A DNA stretch of 64,000 bases from Kordiimonas lipolytica (GTDB lineage: Bacteria; Pseudomonadota; Alphaproteobacteria; Sphingomonadales; Kordiimonadaceae): the NCBI RefSeq assembly GCF_001550065.1, contig NZ_LRUB01000024.1:1-64000 (forward strand). Reading direction: 5' to 3'. Below the pieces are notes generated by a model. It did not search any database and had not been told where the DNA came from. It saw only the letters and a program-made list of their open reading frames with translations. A program made the translations under genes and the position numbers. The stretch's first letter is position 1. Each line of letters opens with the position of its first letter. This document shows, piece after piece, positions 36,260 to 44,450 of the stretch.

Positions 36260-37098
36260 CCTGCCGGCGTGTCCGCTGCCTGCACATCCATTTTTTCGAT
36301 ATTGGCGCGCGCAGCATCGGCGCTCGGCCCCTGATCCTCAAGAAGCAATACCTTGAGCCACGCCTGCCGGGCGGCTTTCCTGTCAGCCTCCGCGTGCCTC
36401 AGGTTTCCGAGTTCCAGATAGCCCGATGCGTTATTCGGGAATACCGCCTGAAAGGCTTCAAGGGCCTGGTTGGCGCGGCCATAATCACCCACGCCACGAG
36501 CAGCAGCAGCCACCAGCACCAGAATGTCCTTCCTGCCCGGATCACCCTTCAAGACATAGTCAAGGTCCCTGAGCGCGAGCTGGAAATCCTCGTCCGCAGC
36601 TGCAATGCGTGCCCGGTCCAATACCAGTTCATACTCCTGGGGCGTGTTTTTGGGCGCAAGTGTTAGCGCGAGATCAATCGCATCTTCGGCGCGGACCAGT
36701 TCGTCCGCGAGCAACCAGGCGTTCGCGGCCTGGCCATACATGTCAGCAAGCATCGGCGCACTGGCAACAATGCGTTTACCCATCCGGATCGGCATGTCGC
36801 GGCCAATGCGCATGTCTTCCGCGATTTTCAGGAACCGGGCCGCAGCTTCCGCATGTTCTCCCAAGCGTGCAAGGCCATAGGCTTCACAGTGGCGCGCCGG
36901 TACCCCGCCGCCATCGGCAATCCAGGCCAATGCCAGATTGATGCCCTTGTCGGGTGACCGGTCTGCCATATCCATACAATTGGCGTATCGGTCTTCATCC
37001 TTGACTGCGGACCGGGCGGCCGCTGCACCTGTCAAAGACGTGATTGCAACCGTACTGGCAACCAGGAGGAAAATGGTTATGCTGGCTTTTGTTTTCAT
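36256..37098 (-). CDS. Exported tetratricopeptide-repeat protein
   Basis: A 280-residue protein with a signal peptide (hydrophobic ITIFLLVASTVAITSL, cleavage near AAAA about residue 26) and helical TPR-like repeats, for example ADELVRAEDAIDLALTLAPKN and GDYGRANQALEAFQAVFPNN. It would be periplasmic and a scaffold for protein contacts; the partner is unknown. The ATG at 37098 gives a good signal peptide; an ATG twelve codons upstream is less likely. Its last codons overlap the end of the convergent Mur ligase by 4 bases. Confidence 0.72.
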   Translation of the reverse strand: MKTKASITIFLLVASTVAITSLTGAAAARSAVKDEDRYANCMDMADRSPDKGINLALAWIADGGGVPARHCEAYGLARLGEHAEAAARFLKIAEDMRIGRDMPIRMGKRIVASAPMLADMYGQAANAWLLADELVRAEDAIDLALTLAPKNTPQEYELVLDRARIAAADEDFQLALRDLDYVLKGDPGRKDILVLVAAAARGVGDYGRANQALEAFQAVFPNNASGYLELGNLRHAEADRKAARQAWLKVLLLEDQGPSADAARANIEKMDVQAADTPAG

Positions 37099-37151
37099 GG
37101 CAGGGAAAATGCGCAAAGCGCGTGGCAATTTCAAGGCAGTAAGTGATCCTC

Positions 37152-38018
37152 ATGTCGAATAATCCGCACCTAATGATCTTTGGGCCAGGCTTCAGCGCCC
37201 GAGCCATTGCAAAAAAGGCACAGGATGCCGGCTGGACAGTGAGCGGCACCTACCGAAACCCTGACAAGGTGGAAGAGCTCAAGGCACTCAGCATCGCGCC
37301 TGTTGCGTTTAACGCTGATGACCTCAAATCGGCGCTTGAAGGTGTGACCCACTGGCTGGTGTCCACCGCACCGGATGCGGAAGGGGACCCTGTCCTGCGG
37401 TTACTTAAAAATCACCTGGGCCAACTTAATGCGCCCAAATGGATCGGCTATCTTTCCAGCACAAATGTTTACGGCGATCATGGCGGCGCCTGGGTGGATG
37501 AAGACACACCACCAGCCCCCAGCCTGGATCGCGGCAAGCGACGGGTGGAAGCGGAAAACAGCTGGCGGCAGGTCGCAGACACGCTTGGCGCATCACTTCA
37601 CATCTTCCGCCTGGCGGGCATCTATGGCCCAGGGCGTAACGCCGTACGCTCGCTTCTTGACGGCAAGGCAAGGCGCATTGTCAAACCGGGGCAGAAGTTC
37701 AGCCGTATTCATGTGGCTGATATCGCCCAGACCGTTTGGGCTGCCATGAACCGCGCCTGCCCAACCGGCATCTTCAATCTGGCTGATGACACACCATGTG
37801 CGCCGCAGGATGTCATCCTGGAGGCAGCGACTGCAATGGGCATCACCCCACCGCCGGAAATCCCACTGGAACAGGCGGATATGAGCCCGATGGCGCGAAG
37901 CTTTTATGCGGAAAGCAAGCTGGTAAGAAACGACCGCATCAAAAAAGACCTGGGCATCAATCTGATTTACCCAAGCTTTTCGGATGCCCTGCCGGACCTG
38001 ATAAAATCGGAAAAATAG
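37152..38018 (+). CDS. NAD-dependent epimerase/dehydratase-like SDR (YeeZ-like)
   Basis: Extended SDR of 288 residues. The nucleotide-binding motif is the variant FGPGFSARAIA rather than GxxGxxG, followed by STNVYGDHGG in place of the usual catalytic YxxxK, and FRLAGIYGPGRN, HVADIAQTVWAAM and GIFNLADD. This matches the YeeZ-type atypical SDR group; substrate unknown. The divergent TPR gene starts 53 bases away. Confidence 0.78.
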   Translation: MSNNPHLMIFGPGFSARAIAKKAQDAGWTVSGTYRNPDKVEELKALSIAPVAFNADDLKSALEGVTHWLVSTAPDAEGDPVLRLLKNHLGQLNAPKWIGYLSSTNVYGDHGGAWVDEDTPPAPSLDRGKRRVEAENSWRQVADTLGASLHIFRLAGIYGPGRNAVRSLLDGKARRIVKPGQKFSRIHVADIAQTVWAAMNRACPTGIFNLADDTPCAPQDVILEAATAMGITPPPEIPLEQADMSPMARSFYAESKLVRNDRIKKDLGINLIYPSFSDALPDLIKSEK

Positions 38019-38028
38019 AGTTTGAAGC

Positions 38029-38532
38029 CTAGGCCATGGCGTCGACTTGCTCGTACGTCATATTGCCTGGAATGAGAAACAGCGGGCACGGCAGCTGGCT
38101 TGCGAGCTCATTGGTGAAATAGTCCACCAGAGGCCCCGGCCCACCTTCCGAGCCCACGCCCAGCACCAAACCGAAGATATCCTTCTGTTCATCGATGCTT
38201 TTCTTGATTTCTTCCTGAGGCTCGCCTTCGGCAATGATGATCTCGGGCGTCACGCCGCAATAAGCATGCAGGCGTTCGGAGACTTCCGCCAAAAGGGCTT
38301 CGGCCTCCTCATACGCTTCCTCGCGCATGCGGTCCGCCACAGCCATCCAGTGCTGGAATTCGCCTGGGCGAATGCAGTGAAAGAGGATCAACTCGCCGCC
38401 AGTGATGTGGGCAGCACGCGCAGCCGCAAAGCGGATGGCGACCTTGGATTCAGGCGATCCATCCACCACAACCATCAGTTTTCGAACCCGTTTCGTGACT
38501 GGCCGTATTGGCCCATGGATTTCTTCTGTCAC
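38029..38532 (-). CDS. Universal stress protein (UspA family)
   Basis: A 167-residue single-domain Usp protein with RKLMVVVDGSPESKVAIRFA at the N-terminus, a central acidic helix region and a C-terminal GLVLGVGSEGG / LPCPLFLIPG block. ATP-binding members have G-2x-G-9x-G(S/T); here GVGSEGGPG is followed by a shifted spacing, so ATP binding is uncertain. It is convergent with the SDR gene and 58 bases beyond the DUF2333 gene on the same strand. Confidence 0.83.
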   Translation of the reverse strand: MTEEIHGPIRPVTKRVRKLMVVVDGSPESKVAIRFAAARAAHITGGELILFHCIRPGEFQHWMAVADRMREEAYEEAEALLAEVSERLHAYCGVTPEIIIAEGEPQEEIKKSIDEQKDIFGLVLGVGSEGGPGPLVDYFTNELASQLPCPLFLIPGNMTYEQVDAMA

Positions 38533-38590
38533 TCTGCCAGTCCCCCTTTTTTCGTACTCCAGAGTGGCTTATGACCGGTCTATCCGCAAG

Positions 38591-39613
38591 TTATTTGAGC
38601 AAGATATTGCTGACTTCCCTCAGTTGCGTGCGGGCCCGAAGAAGATAAAACCCCTGAACAGACAGATGGTTAGCGATAAAGCCGTCGGCAGCACCATTTG
38701 TCACCAGCATGGGATCAAGCGTCGCCGCCGCTGTCATGGACGCAAGCAGCTCATCATACAGCGAACCAAGCTCTCGGCTTTCAATCACATTCGGGAAATC
38801 CTGCCTCAGCGCCTTCAGGATCATCAGATAGCCATAAACCTGGCCTTTCACCTGATAAAAGAGATCATCTGCGCCAAAGTCCGGCAGAACGCCGCCGGCA
38901 TTTTCGCCAACATATTGCTCAAGTGCTGCGGACGATGCGCCAAGGTCGAGCGCAATGCGGTCAAGGGTCGCCAGGAAATTGTCGGACCGGCGTTCGAACA
39001 CAGCCTCTCCTGAAACCAGTCTGGCGTTATAGGCGTCAAGTTCCTTGATCGCTTCCCTATAGTAGGTATGAGACGGCGTTGTGGGCAGAAGCGACGTGGA
39101 AAAATCAATCACCCAGCGGTCAGGTTCCTTGGACAGATCACCCGCAGCTTTCTCCAAATTCTCATCAACCGCGCTGGAGCCGCGCGTGCGCCCGAGCTGG
39201 TCTCGAAGCTCAAACGAAAACCGCGCAAGCGCTCCCATCATGCCCTTCTGGTAGTTCGGCGTATTATCAAGCCACCAACCTGGCAAGAAAGCAGGGTCAT
39301 TTGGTGTCCAGTTATTATCGACCACCTCGCGCCGCACGAGATAAGACACCGTATTCACCACATGCGAGCCACCGGGCGCGACATTTGGGCCGCCGTCAAG
39401 GCTGTCATCCACACGGTGAACCACCATCATGCCGATAACGATATAGAGGAAGAACAGGACAGGCACAGCGACAGCGACCTTGCGCCAGGTGCTGCCCGAT
39501 ACGGTCGACAGCCAGCCAGCAAGATAACGCCACAGCTTCTTGAGCCAGCGACCAAGGCCGCCGACCGCCTTGCCTGCCAATTCCTTGAGCCAGAGCCATA
39601 TCTCTTTTGCCAT
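38591..39613 (-). CDS. DUF2333 family membrane protein
   Basis: A 340-residue protein of the DUF2333 family, function unknown. One transmembrane helix (about 46-66) follows a Trp/Lys-rich amphipathic N-terminus; the remaining 270 residues would be periplasmic. Family features include HRVDDSLDGGPN after the helix, a NNWTPNDPAFLPGWWLDN block and the C-terminal GFYLLRARTQLREVSNILL. The ATG at 39613 has GGGAGG upstream; a longer frame to 39664 is rejected. Confidence 0.82.
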   Translation of the reverse strand: MAKEIWLWLKELAGKAVGGLGRWLKKLWRYLAGWLSTVSGSTWRKVAVAVPVLFFLYIVIGMMVVHRVDDSLDGGPNVAPGGSHVVNTVSYLVRREVVDNNWTPNDPAFLPGWWLDNTPNYQKGMMGALARFSFELRDQLGRTRGSSAVDENLEKAAGDLSKEPDRWVIDFSTSLLPTTPSHTYYREAIKELDAYNARLVSGEAVFERRSDNFLATLDRIALDLGASSAALEQYVGENAGGVLPDFGADDLFYQVKGQVYGYLMILKALRQDFPNVIESRELGSLYDELLASMTAAATLDPMLVTNGAADGFIANHLSVQGFYLLRARTQLREVSNILLK

Positions 39614-39769
39614 CCGGTTGCCTCCCTGACGGAAATTCGTTGCCTGAACCCTTAATGTCGTCACTAATTGGGGTCAAAACAAGTGCTATCTGGCGAAAGA
39701 CTGTGTAAATTCATGATCGGTTCAGCTTGAATTTCACAGCATGAACCAAGCCTGAATCCGAGGAACGCG

Positions 39770-40150
39770 ATGCCTGACGTTAGCCGACTGTCTTTGTTTT
39801 TCCCAATCGCCGGTGTGTTGGCCCTAGTGTCGTTTACTGTTGCACAAGCGCAGGAAACCACTGATGCCAAGCCTATTGATGACAAGCAATGCATCAACGC
39901 TGATAAAATAAGTGGCTACCGCGTCGTGTCGGACGAACTGGTACGTCTTGAGATGCAAGGCCAGAAAGACATTCTTTTGCGGCTGAAAAGACATTGCCCG
40001 CAACTCTACTATCACAAATATATGTCCTTCACCCCGGTGAACGGTAAGCTTTGCGCCCGGTTTGATGATATCATCACCCGGAGCGGCACTCCTTGCCGCA
40101 TCGAGTCTTTCTCGGATGTTTCAAAGGAAACCACAGAACGCGCCAAGTAG
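39770..40150 (+). CDS. Small exported Cys-containing protein (DUF6491-like)
   Basis: A 126-residue protein with a signal peptide (hydrophobic 8-23, cleavage about AQA-QE at 28). The mature part has four cysteines spaced in the manner of DUF6491: CINADKISGYRVV, HCPQLYY, LCARFDDII and CRIESF, probably forming two disulfides in the periplasm. Function unknown. It is monocistronic and starts about 150 bases from the divergent DUF2333 gene. The assignment is by pattern only. Confidence 0.6.
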   Translation: MPDVSRLSLFFPIAGVLALVSFTVAQAQETTDAKPIDDKQCINADKISGYRVVSDELVRLEMQGQKDILLRLKRHCPQLYYHKYMSFTPVNGKLCARFDDIITRSGTPCRIESFSDVSKETTERAK

Positions 40151-40208
40151 CGCGTTCTGGTGCGACTATTCGCTTGAAAGCCGCCGTCGAAGCGCCTATT
40201 CAAACCAC

Positions 40209-40571
40209 ATGTCAGCCATGATTTTTAAAATTCTGCGCCCAGGCGAATGGCAAGAAGCCGAGCATGCCGACACCTTCTGCGGCGCGCCGATCGACCATGA
40301 GGACGGATATATTCACTTGTCGTCCGACACCCAGGTCGCAGAAACCGCCGCGCGGTATTTTTCGGATGAAACAATCATTCACGTGCTTGCTGTTGACCCG
40401 GAACGCCTACCCAAAGGTGAGTTGAAGTGGGAAACGTCACGCGGCGGCGACTTGTTTCCCCACTTATACGGCCGTCTGCCTATGGCTGCTGTAGCAAAGG
40501 CTTGGCCCCTAGAGAAGTCTGCTGACGGGTTTGATTTTAGCCCCATATTCAAGGACTTGCGCAATGATTAA
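40209..40571 (+). CDS. DUF952 family protein
   Basis: A 120-residue protein of the DUF952 family (ADP-ribosyltransferase-like fold, function uncertain). It has IFKILRPGEWQEAEHADTFCGAPIDHEDGYIHLSS, the strongly conserved family opening, then HVLAVDPERL and the C-terminal LFPHLYGRLPMAAV. No Shine-Dalgarno is visible before the ATG at 40209. Its end overlaps pyrD by 8 bases, a frequent pairing in alphaproteobacteria that suggests coupled translation. Confidence 0.82.
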   Translation: MSAMIFKILRPGEWQEAEHADTFCGAPIDHEDGYIHLSSDTQVAETAARYFSDETIIHVLAVDPERLPKGELKWETSRGGDLFPHLYGRLPMAAVAKAWPLEKSADGFDFSPIFKDLRND

Positions 40572-41634
40572 CCTATTCCCGCTTGCACGCCCGTTCATCC
40601 ACGCGCTGGATCCTGAAAAAGCCCATAACCTGACCATTAGCGCGCTCAAAGCAGGCATCACCGGCTGTTTCGGCAGTGCGGCCGATGACCCAGTCTTGGC
40701 AACGGAAGCCTTTGGCCTCAAGTTTTCCAACCCCGTTGGCCTTGCTGCCGGTTTTGACAAAAATGCAGACGCCGTTATGGGTGCACAGAAAATGGGGTTC
40801 GGCTTCACCGAGGCCGGTACGGTTACGCCAAAACCCCAAGCAGGCAACGACAAACCGCGGCTGTTCCGCCTTTCCGAAGACAGAGCAGTGATCAACAGGT
40901 TTGGCTTCAATAACGAGGGCCTCGACTATTTCGAAAAGCAACTGAAAGCTTTGCCAGCAACACGTCAGCCTGTCGGCGCCAACGTGGGCGCCAACAAAGA
41001 CGCCGAAGACCGAACCGCAGACTATGTCACAGGCATCAATCGGCTTTATGGTCTCAGCGACTATTTTACCGTCAATATCTCAAGCCCGAATACGCCGGGC
41101 CTTAGGGCGCTTCAGTCAAAGGCCGCGCTTGAGGACCTGATCGGCCGTGTGCTTGAAGCCCGCGCCACGCAAATAAAGGGCGGCAAGCCTTATATCCCGA
41201 TGCTGGTCAAGATCGCGCCAGACCTTCTTGAGGCGGACATCGCAGACATCGCAGACATCGCGCTGAACACAGAGATCGATGGTTTGATTGTCTCCAACAC
41301 AACGATCACCCGCCCTGACACGCTTGTCTCAAGCCAAAAGGGCGAAACCGGCGGCCTTTCCGGTGCCCCACTAATGAGCCTATCCACCGAAACCTTAAGC
41401 GCCATGTATCAGGCGACAGATGGAAAAGTGCCGCTTGTCGGCGTTGGTGGGATCGCAAGCGGGCGGGATGCCTATGCCAAAATCAAGGCTGGCGCGTCAC
41501 TGGTGCAGCTTTATTCCATGCTTGTCTATGAAGGCCCGGCGCTGGTGCATCGGGTGAAAAAAGATCTGGCAGCGCTTTTGAAAGCCGACGGGTTCAATTC
41601 TGTTGGAGAGGCCGTTGGCTCAAGCCACCGCTGA
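40564..41634 (+). CDS. pyrD: Dihydroorotate dehydrogenase (quinone), class 2
   Basis: Fourth step of pyrimidine synthesis: oxidises dihydroorotate to orotate with FMN and passes electrons to ubiquinone at the inner membrane. The protein has 356 residues. The N-terminal amphipathic helices (LFPLARPFIHALDPEKAH) mark the membrane-associated class 2. GLAAGFDKNAD, NRFGFNNEG, the catalytic serine in NISSPNTPGLR, and LIVSNTT and GVGGIASG for FMN phosphate binding are all present. It overlaps the DUF952 gene. Confidence 0.96.
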   Translation: MINLFPLARPFIHALDPEKAHNLTISALKAGITGCFGSAADDPVLATEAFGLKFSNPVGLAAGFDKNADAVMGAQKMGFGFTEAGTVTPKPQAGNDKPRLFRLSEDRAVINRFGFNNEGLDYFEKQLKALPATRQPVGANVGANKDAEDRTADYVTGINRLYGLSDYFTVNISSPNTPGLRALQSKAALEDLIGRVLEARATQIKGGKPYIPMLVKIAPDLLEADIADIADIALNTEIDGLIVSNTTITRPDTLVSSQKGETGGLSGAPLMSLSTETLSAMYQATDGKVPLVGVGGIASGRDAYAKIKAGASLVQLYSMLVYEGPALVHRVKKDLAALLKADGFNSVGEAVGSSHR

Positions 41635-41638
41635 AGTA

Positions 41639-42535
41639 TCAGGCGATCAAGTCAATGCTGATTGCGGTTGGTTGCTGAACCTCTGGCCGCGGCGCATTGA
41701 CGCCAAATGCTGGGCCTTCGGGCGCCAACCCAGCCTCAGTTTCATTCTGTTCGGCTAAACCAAAAGCGTCAGCTGGGGCCTCGCCCGGCCCATCACTGCC
41801 TTCAAGCTGTTCCTGCTGTTCTGCAGCGCGTTGTTCCTGCAGTTCCGCCTGCGCAGCTCTCAGCGACTGCTCGGCCGCGGACGCCACGGCCCTGTCCTGA
41901 CCAGACGGACGGGCCGGAGCAAGTGCTGCCTGGCGAACGACTTCCATCTTGGCAACAGTGGCTTCCGGGTCATCCGGCACAGTGCTCGTGTCGATACTCA
42001 CATGGCCGCCAACCGCATACTGAACCCCGTCGGGGCCCCTGACATATTCAAAATTGGGAGAACTGGTGTAGCCGCTGCCCGCGGTGGCGTGTGCTGCTTC
42101 ATGTGCCCGCACTTCCCTGTCGCGGGCTCTAAGCTCGCGCACATATGCCTTGTCTTCTTCTGAGAGCTCACCAGAGAGCTTGATATCCTGAGACCTTGAT
42201 TGCTGTTCTTCCAGCTTGGGCGGAGCCACAGGCCTGTTGTTAGCCCCTTGAGCAACAGTCGCGGCAGCTTGCTGGCCTTCCAGCACCTGAAGCGCAACGG
42301 CGGAATTGTTGCCTTGGGGTTTTTGGCCCGGCCCTGCAGGGCCTTGCTGAACCCCTGAAGCTGCCTGCCTGGGTTGGGGTTCTGGTGAGGCTTCGGGGGG
42401 CGCACGATAAATGGCCGGGCGCGAAAGCTCTTCCGCCCGGGTGGCAATCTTTGGTTTCAAGTCCTCCGGCACATTGGGTCGCCGCATATTCGGCGGCGGT
42501 GGACCAACCGAAGGCAACGTGCTAGCGCTTGTCAT
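41639..42535 (-). CDS. SprA-related putative metalloprotease
   Basis: A 298-residue protein. The central 70 residues match the SprA-related / CJM1_0395-type family: ELRARDREVRAHEAAHATAG with the zinc-type HEAAH at 145-149, followed by YTSSPNFEYVRGPDGVQYAVGGHVSIDTS. Both flanks (1-115 and 200-298) are low-complexity, Pro/Gln/Glu/Ala-rich and likely disordered. Catalysis has not, to my knowledge, been established for this family. Cytoplasmic, no signal peptide. It converges with pyrD with only 4 bases between. Confidence 0.75.
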   Translation of the reverse strand: MTSASTLPSVGPPPPNMRRPNVPEDLKPKIATRAEELSRPAIYRAPPEASPEPQPRQAASGVQQGPAGPGQKPQGNNSAVALQVLEGQQAAATVAQGANNRPVAPPKLEEQQSRSQDIKLSGELSEEDKAYVRELRARDREVRAHEAAHATAGSGYTSSPNFEYVRGPDGVQYAVGGHVSIDTSTVPDDPEATVAKMEVVRQAALAPARPSGQDRAVASAAEQSLRAAQAELQEQRAAEQQEQLEGSDGPGEAPADAFGLAEQNETEAGLAPEGPAFGVNAPRPEVQQPTAISIDLIA

Positions 42536-42603
42536 GCGTGCATTTTAGCATGAAACCCGCACCAGCGCTAATTTTCGTGAATTCTTTACGAAAATGTGAC
42601 CGG

Positions 42604-43185
42604 CTAGGCGCCAGGTGGTGGTGGCGGCCTGTCATCGGGTTCGAAGTCTTCATCACCCCGCGGCGGGGGTGGTGGGCGCCTGCCGTCCGGGGAACCACCC
42701 ATGCCGGGGCGGTGCAGCGGGCGACCTTCCGGGCCAGGCCCACGGCGCTCAAACAGGTCCTCTGCAAGAGCCTTGCGGGTCTCCTGGTCCAGCTTGGCAA
42801 CAACATTCAGGATGATGTCACGCAGCGGGGCCTTTAGTTCTTCCGCCTTGGCCTGATGGCTCTCAAGCGCGGCTTCAAGGGCAGGCAAATCAACGCTTTC
42901 CGCACCCAGAAGGTCCTTGATGCGCTGTTCACTCTGCCGCATATCGCGGAAGTGGGTTCGCAGGCTACGGCGATGATCCTGAAGGATTTCCCTGAGCGCG
43001 CCCTGTTCCGATTCCGGCAGATACGCCGCGAGACGCCTGAGGTTGAACTCTACACGCTCACGCGGAGCACCTCTTGGGCCGTCTTCGGCGCGGAACTGGC
43101 GCCCAAGGATCACGCCGCCAATGAACAGGTTAACCGCAAGTGAAGCGGCCAGAAGAACCAATATCCATTTCATTTTGCCGGTCAT
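42604..43185 (-). CDS. Periplasmic heavy-metal-sensor/CpxP-like protein
   Basis: A 193-residue protein with an N-terminal signal anchor (MKWILVLLAASLAVNLFIGGVILG) and a helical periplasmic domain (REILQDHRRSLRTHFRDMRQSEQRI... LRDIILNVVAKLDQETRKAL) like the heavy-metal-resistance/CpxP group. The C-terminus is a Pro/Gly/Arg/Asp-rich tail. It is third in an ECF sigma / anti-sigma / sensor operon, 3 bases after the anti-sigma-like gene, so it probably senses an envelope signal and feeds it to the anti-sigma factor (inference). Confidence 0.75.
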   Translation of the reverse strand: MTGKMKWILVLLAASLAVNLFIGGVILGRQFRAEDGPRGAPRERVEFNLRRLAAYLPESEQGALREILQDHRRSLRTHFRDMRQSEQRIKDLLGAESVDLPALEAALESHQAKAEELKAPLRDIILNVVAKLDQETRKALAEDLFERRGPGPEGRPLHRPGMGGSPDGRRPPPPPRGDEDFEPDDRPPPPPGA

Positions 43186-43188
43186 ATC

Positions 43189-43668
43189 TTATTGATCCCC
43201 AACGTAAAAATCTGCACTGCTTGAGAAAAGCGTGCTGCTTAGATCAAGCGAGCTTTCTTCATCATAGGGCTGTTGCAGCCCGACAAAAACCCCAACAACC
43301 AGAACAAGGGCATAGGCGACACCCTGGGACAAAACCCCAATAGGTGAAAACAGGTTGCGAAAATCTCGGTAAAGGCCTGTGAGCGTGGACAGGAACCCGG
43401 CATCACCCCACTCAATCACTTGGGTATGCTGCGCCGGTACGTCCAGCAGGCGATCAAGAAAGGCGTCGGCGCCAGCGTCTGCATCCATCGGCGCAGCCAT
43501 ATCGGCCAACTGGGCATCCAGCGACAACTCGGCAGCCGCGAAAGCCGCGCCTTCCTCTGTTGTCAGGAACTGCCGGGCGCGCTCGGCAAGATCAGCGGGC
43601 CATTCGGCCATGTTTGCCCCGTACGCGGCCCTTGCCAACTCAAACTCTTCAATTGTGATGGGCTTCAT
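43189..43668 (-). CDS. Probable membrane-bound anti-sigma factor
   Basis: A 159-residue protein with a soluble N-terminal helical domain (about 1-85), one transmembrane helix (GVLSQGVAYALVLVVGVFVGLQQ, about 112-134) and a short periplasmic tail. There is no zinc-binding HxxxCxxC, so it is not a ZAS anti-sigma. The call comes from position: it starts 10 bases after an ECF sigma gene and is followed by a CpxP-like sensor. By family logic the N-terminal domain should bind the sigma factor; no direct motif proves it. Confidence 0.65.
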   Translation of the reverse strand: MKPITIEEFELARAAYGANMAEWPADLAERARQFLTTEEGAAFAAAELSLDAQLADMAAPMDADAGADAFLDRLLDVPAQHTQVIEWGDAGFLSTLTGLYRDFRNLFSPIGVLSQGVAYALVLVVGVFVGLQQPYDEESSLDLSSTLFSSSADFYVGDQ

Positions 43669-43678
43669 CTTTGCCCTC

Positions 43679-44278
43679 CTATCCTAAAACCGCAAGTAAA
43701 CCGCTCTTGCTGCCTTCTAGCTCGTCCCTGAGCTTCGCCCGTGCCCGCACCAGCAGGCTTTCATAGGCCTTCAACTTCAAATCCATCACCTCTGCGGCCT
43801 CTATGTTCGACAGGCCGTCAAAATAGCTCAGCGTAACCGCCACCCTCTGGCGCTCCGGTAAGTTTGAGACCGCGTTCCTCAGCACATGGTTAGCGCTGTC
43901 GGTGACCATGATGTCCTCGGCATTGTCAGCCTCATCCTGCTGGTCAAAACCCTCCGGCAACGGGTCAGGGGTGCGCTTGCGCTTTTCGTCCAGGCACCTG
44001 TTCACCACAATTCGGTGAAACCAGGTGGTGAACTTGGCCTTCTTCGCATCAAACCTGTCCGCGTGGGTCCATAGTTTGACAAAAGCTTCCTGCACTAGAT
44101 CTTCCGCCAGCGCCAGGTCGCCCAGCATACGGTAGGCAAGGGCCCTGTACCGGAGACCATGGCGGTGCACCAGCACGGCATAAGCCCCCCTGTCGGCCGC
44201 GGCAACATGGGTCACCAGCGTTTCGTCATCCAGTTCTTCACTCTTTTGCCGCAAGCTCTTACTCTTCAGGCAGATCAC
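43679..44278 (-). CDS. ECF-type RNA polymerase sigma factor
   Basis: A 199-residue sigma-70-family factor of the ECF type with region 2 (AYRMLGDLALAEDLVQEAFVKLWTHADRFD...FTTWFHRIVVNRCLDEKRKR) and region 4 (LPERQRVAVTLSYFDGLSNIEAAEVMDLKLKAYESLLVRARAKLR). A longer frame reaches 44413, but its first 45 codons do not look like a sigma factor; the GTG at 44278 gives normal length, although no strong Shine-Dalgarno supports it. First gene of a three-gene operon with its probable anti-sigma and sensor. A GAAGGGT at 44313-44319 and CCGTAT at 44293-44298 on the minus strand could be an autoregulated promoter, but this is weak. Confidence 0.83.
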   Translation of the reverse strand: MICLKSKSLRQKSEELDDETLVTHVAAADRGAYAVLVHRHGLRYRALAYRMLGDLALAEDLVQEAFVKLWTHADRFDAKKAKFTTWFHRIVVNRCLDEKRKRTPDPLPEGFDQQDEADNAEDIMVTDSANHVLRNAVSNLPERQRVAVTLSYFDGLSNIEAAEVMDLKLKAYESLLVRARAKLRDELEGSKSGLLAVLG

Positions 44279-44450
44279 ATTCTCTGATCCAGATACGGAT
44301 GTGAGGCACGCCACCCTTCGCAAAATTTCGAGGTGACGGATCAACCCTATCACATTAGCGTAATATGGCCACGCTATGGCATGCGCCATTGACGAAGCCG
44401 CCGCTAGCTGCAATGAACATCAGCTAAGGCATTGATCCAGGGAACGCATC

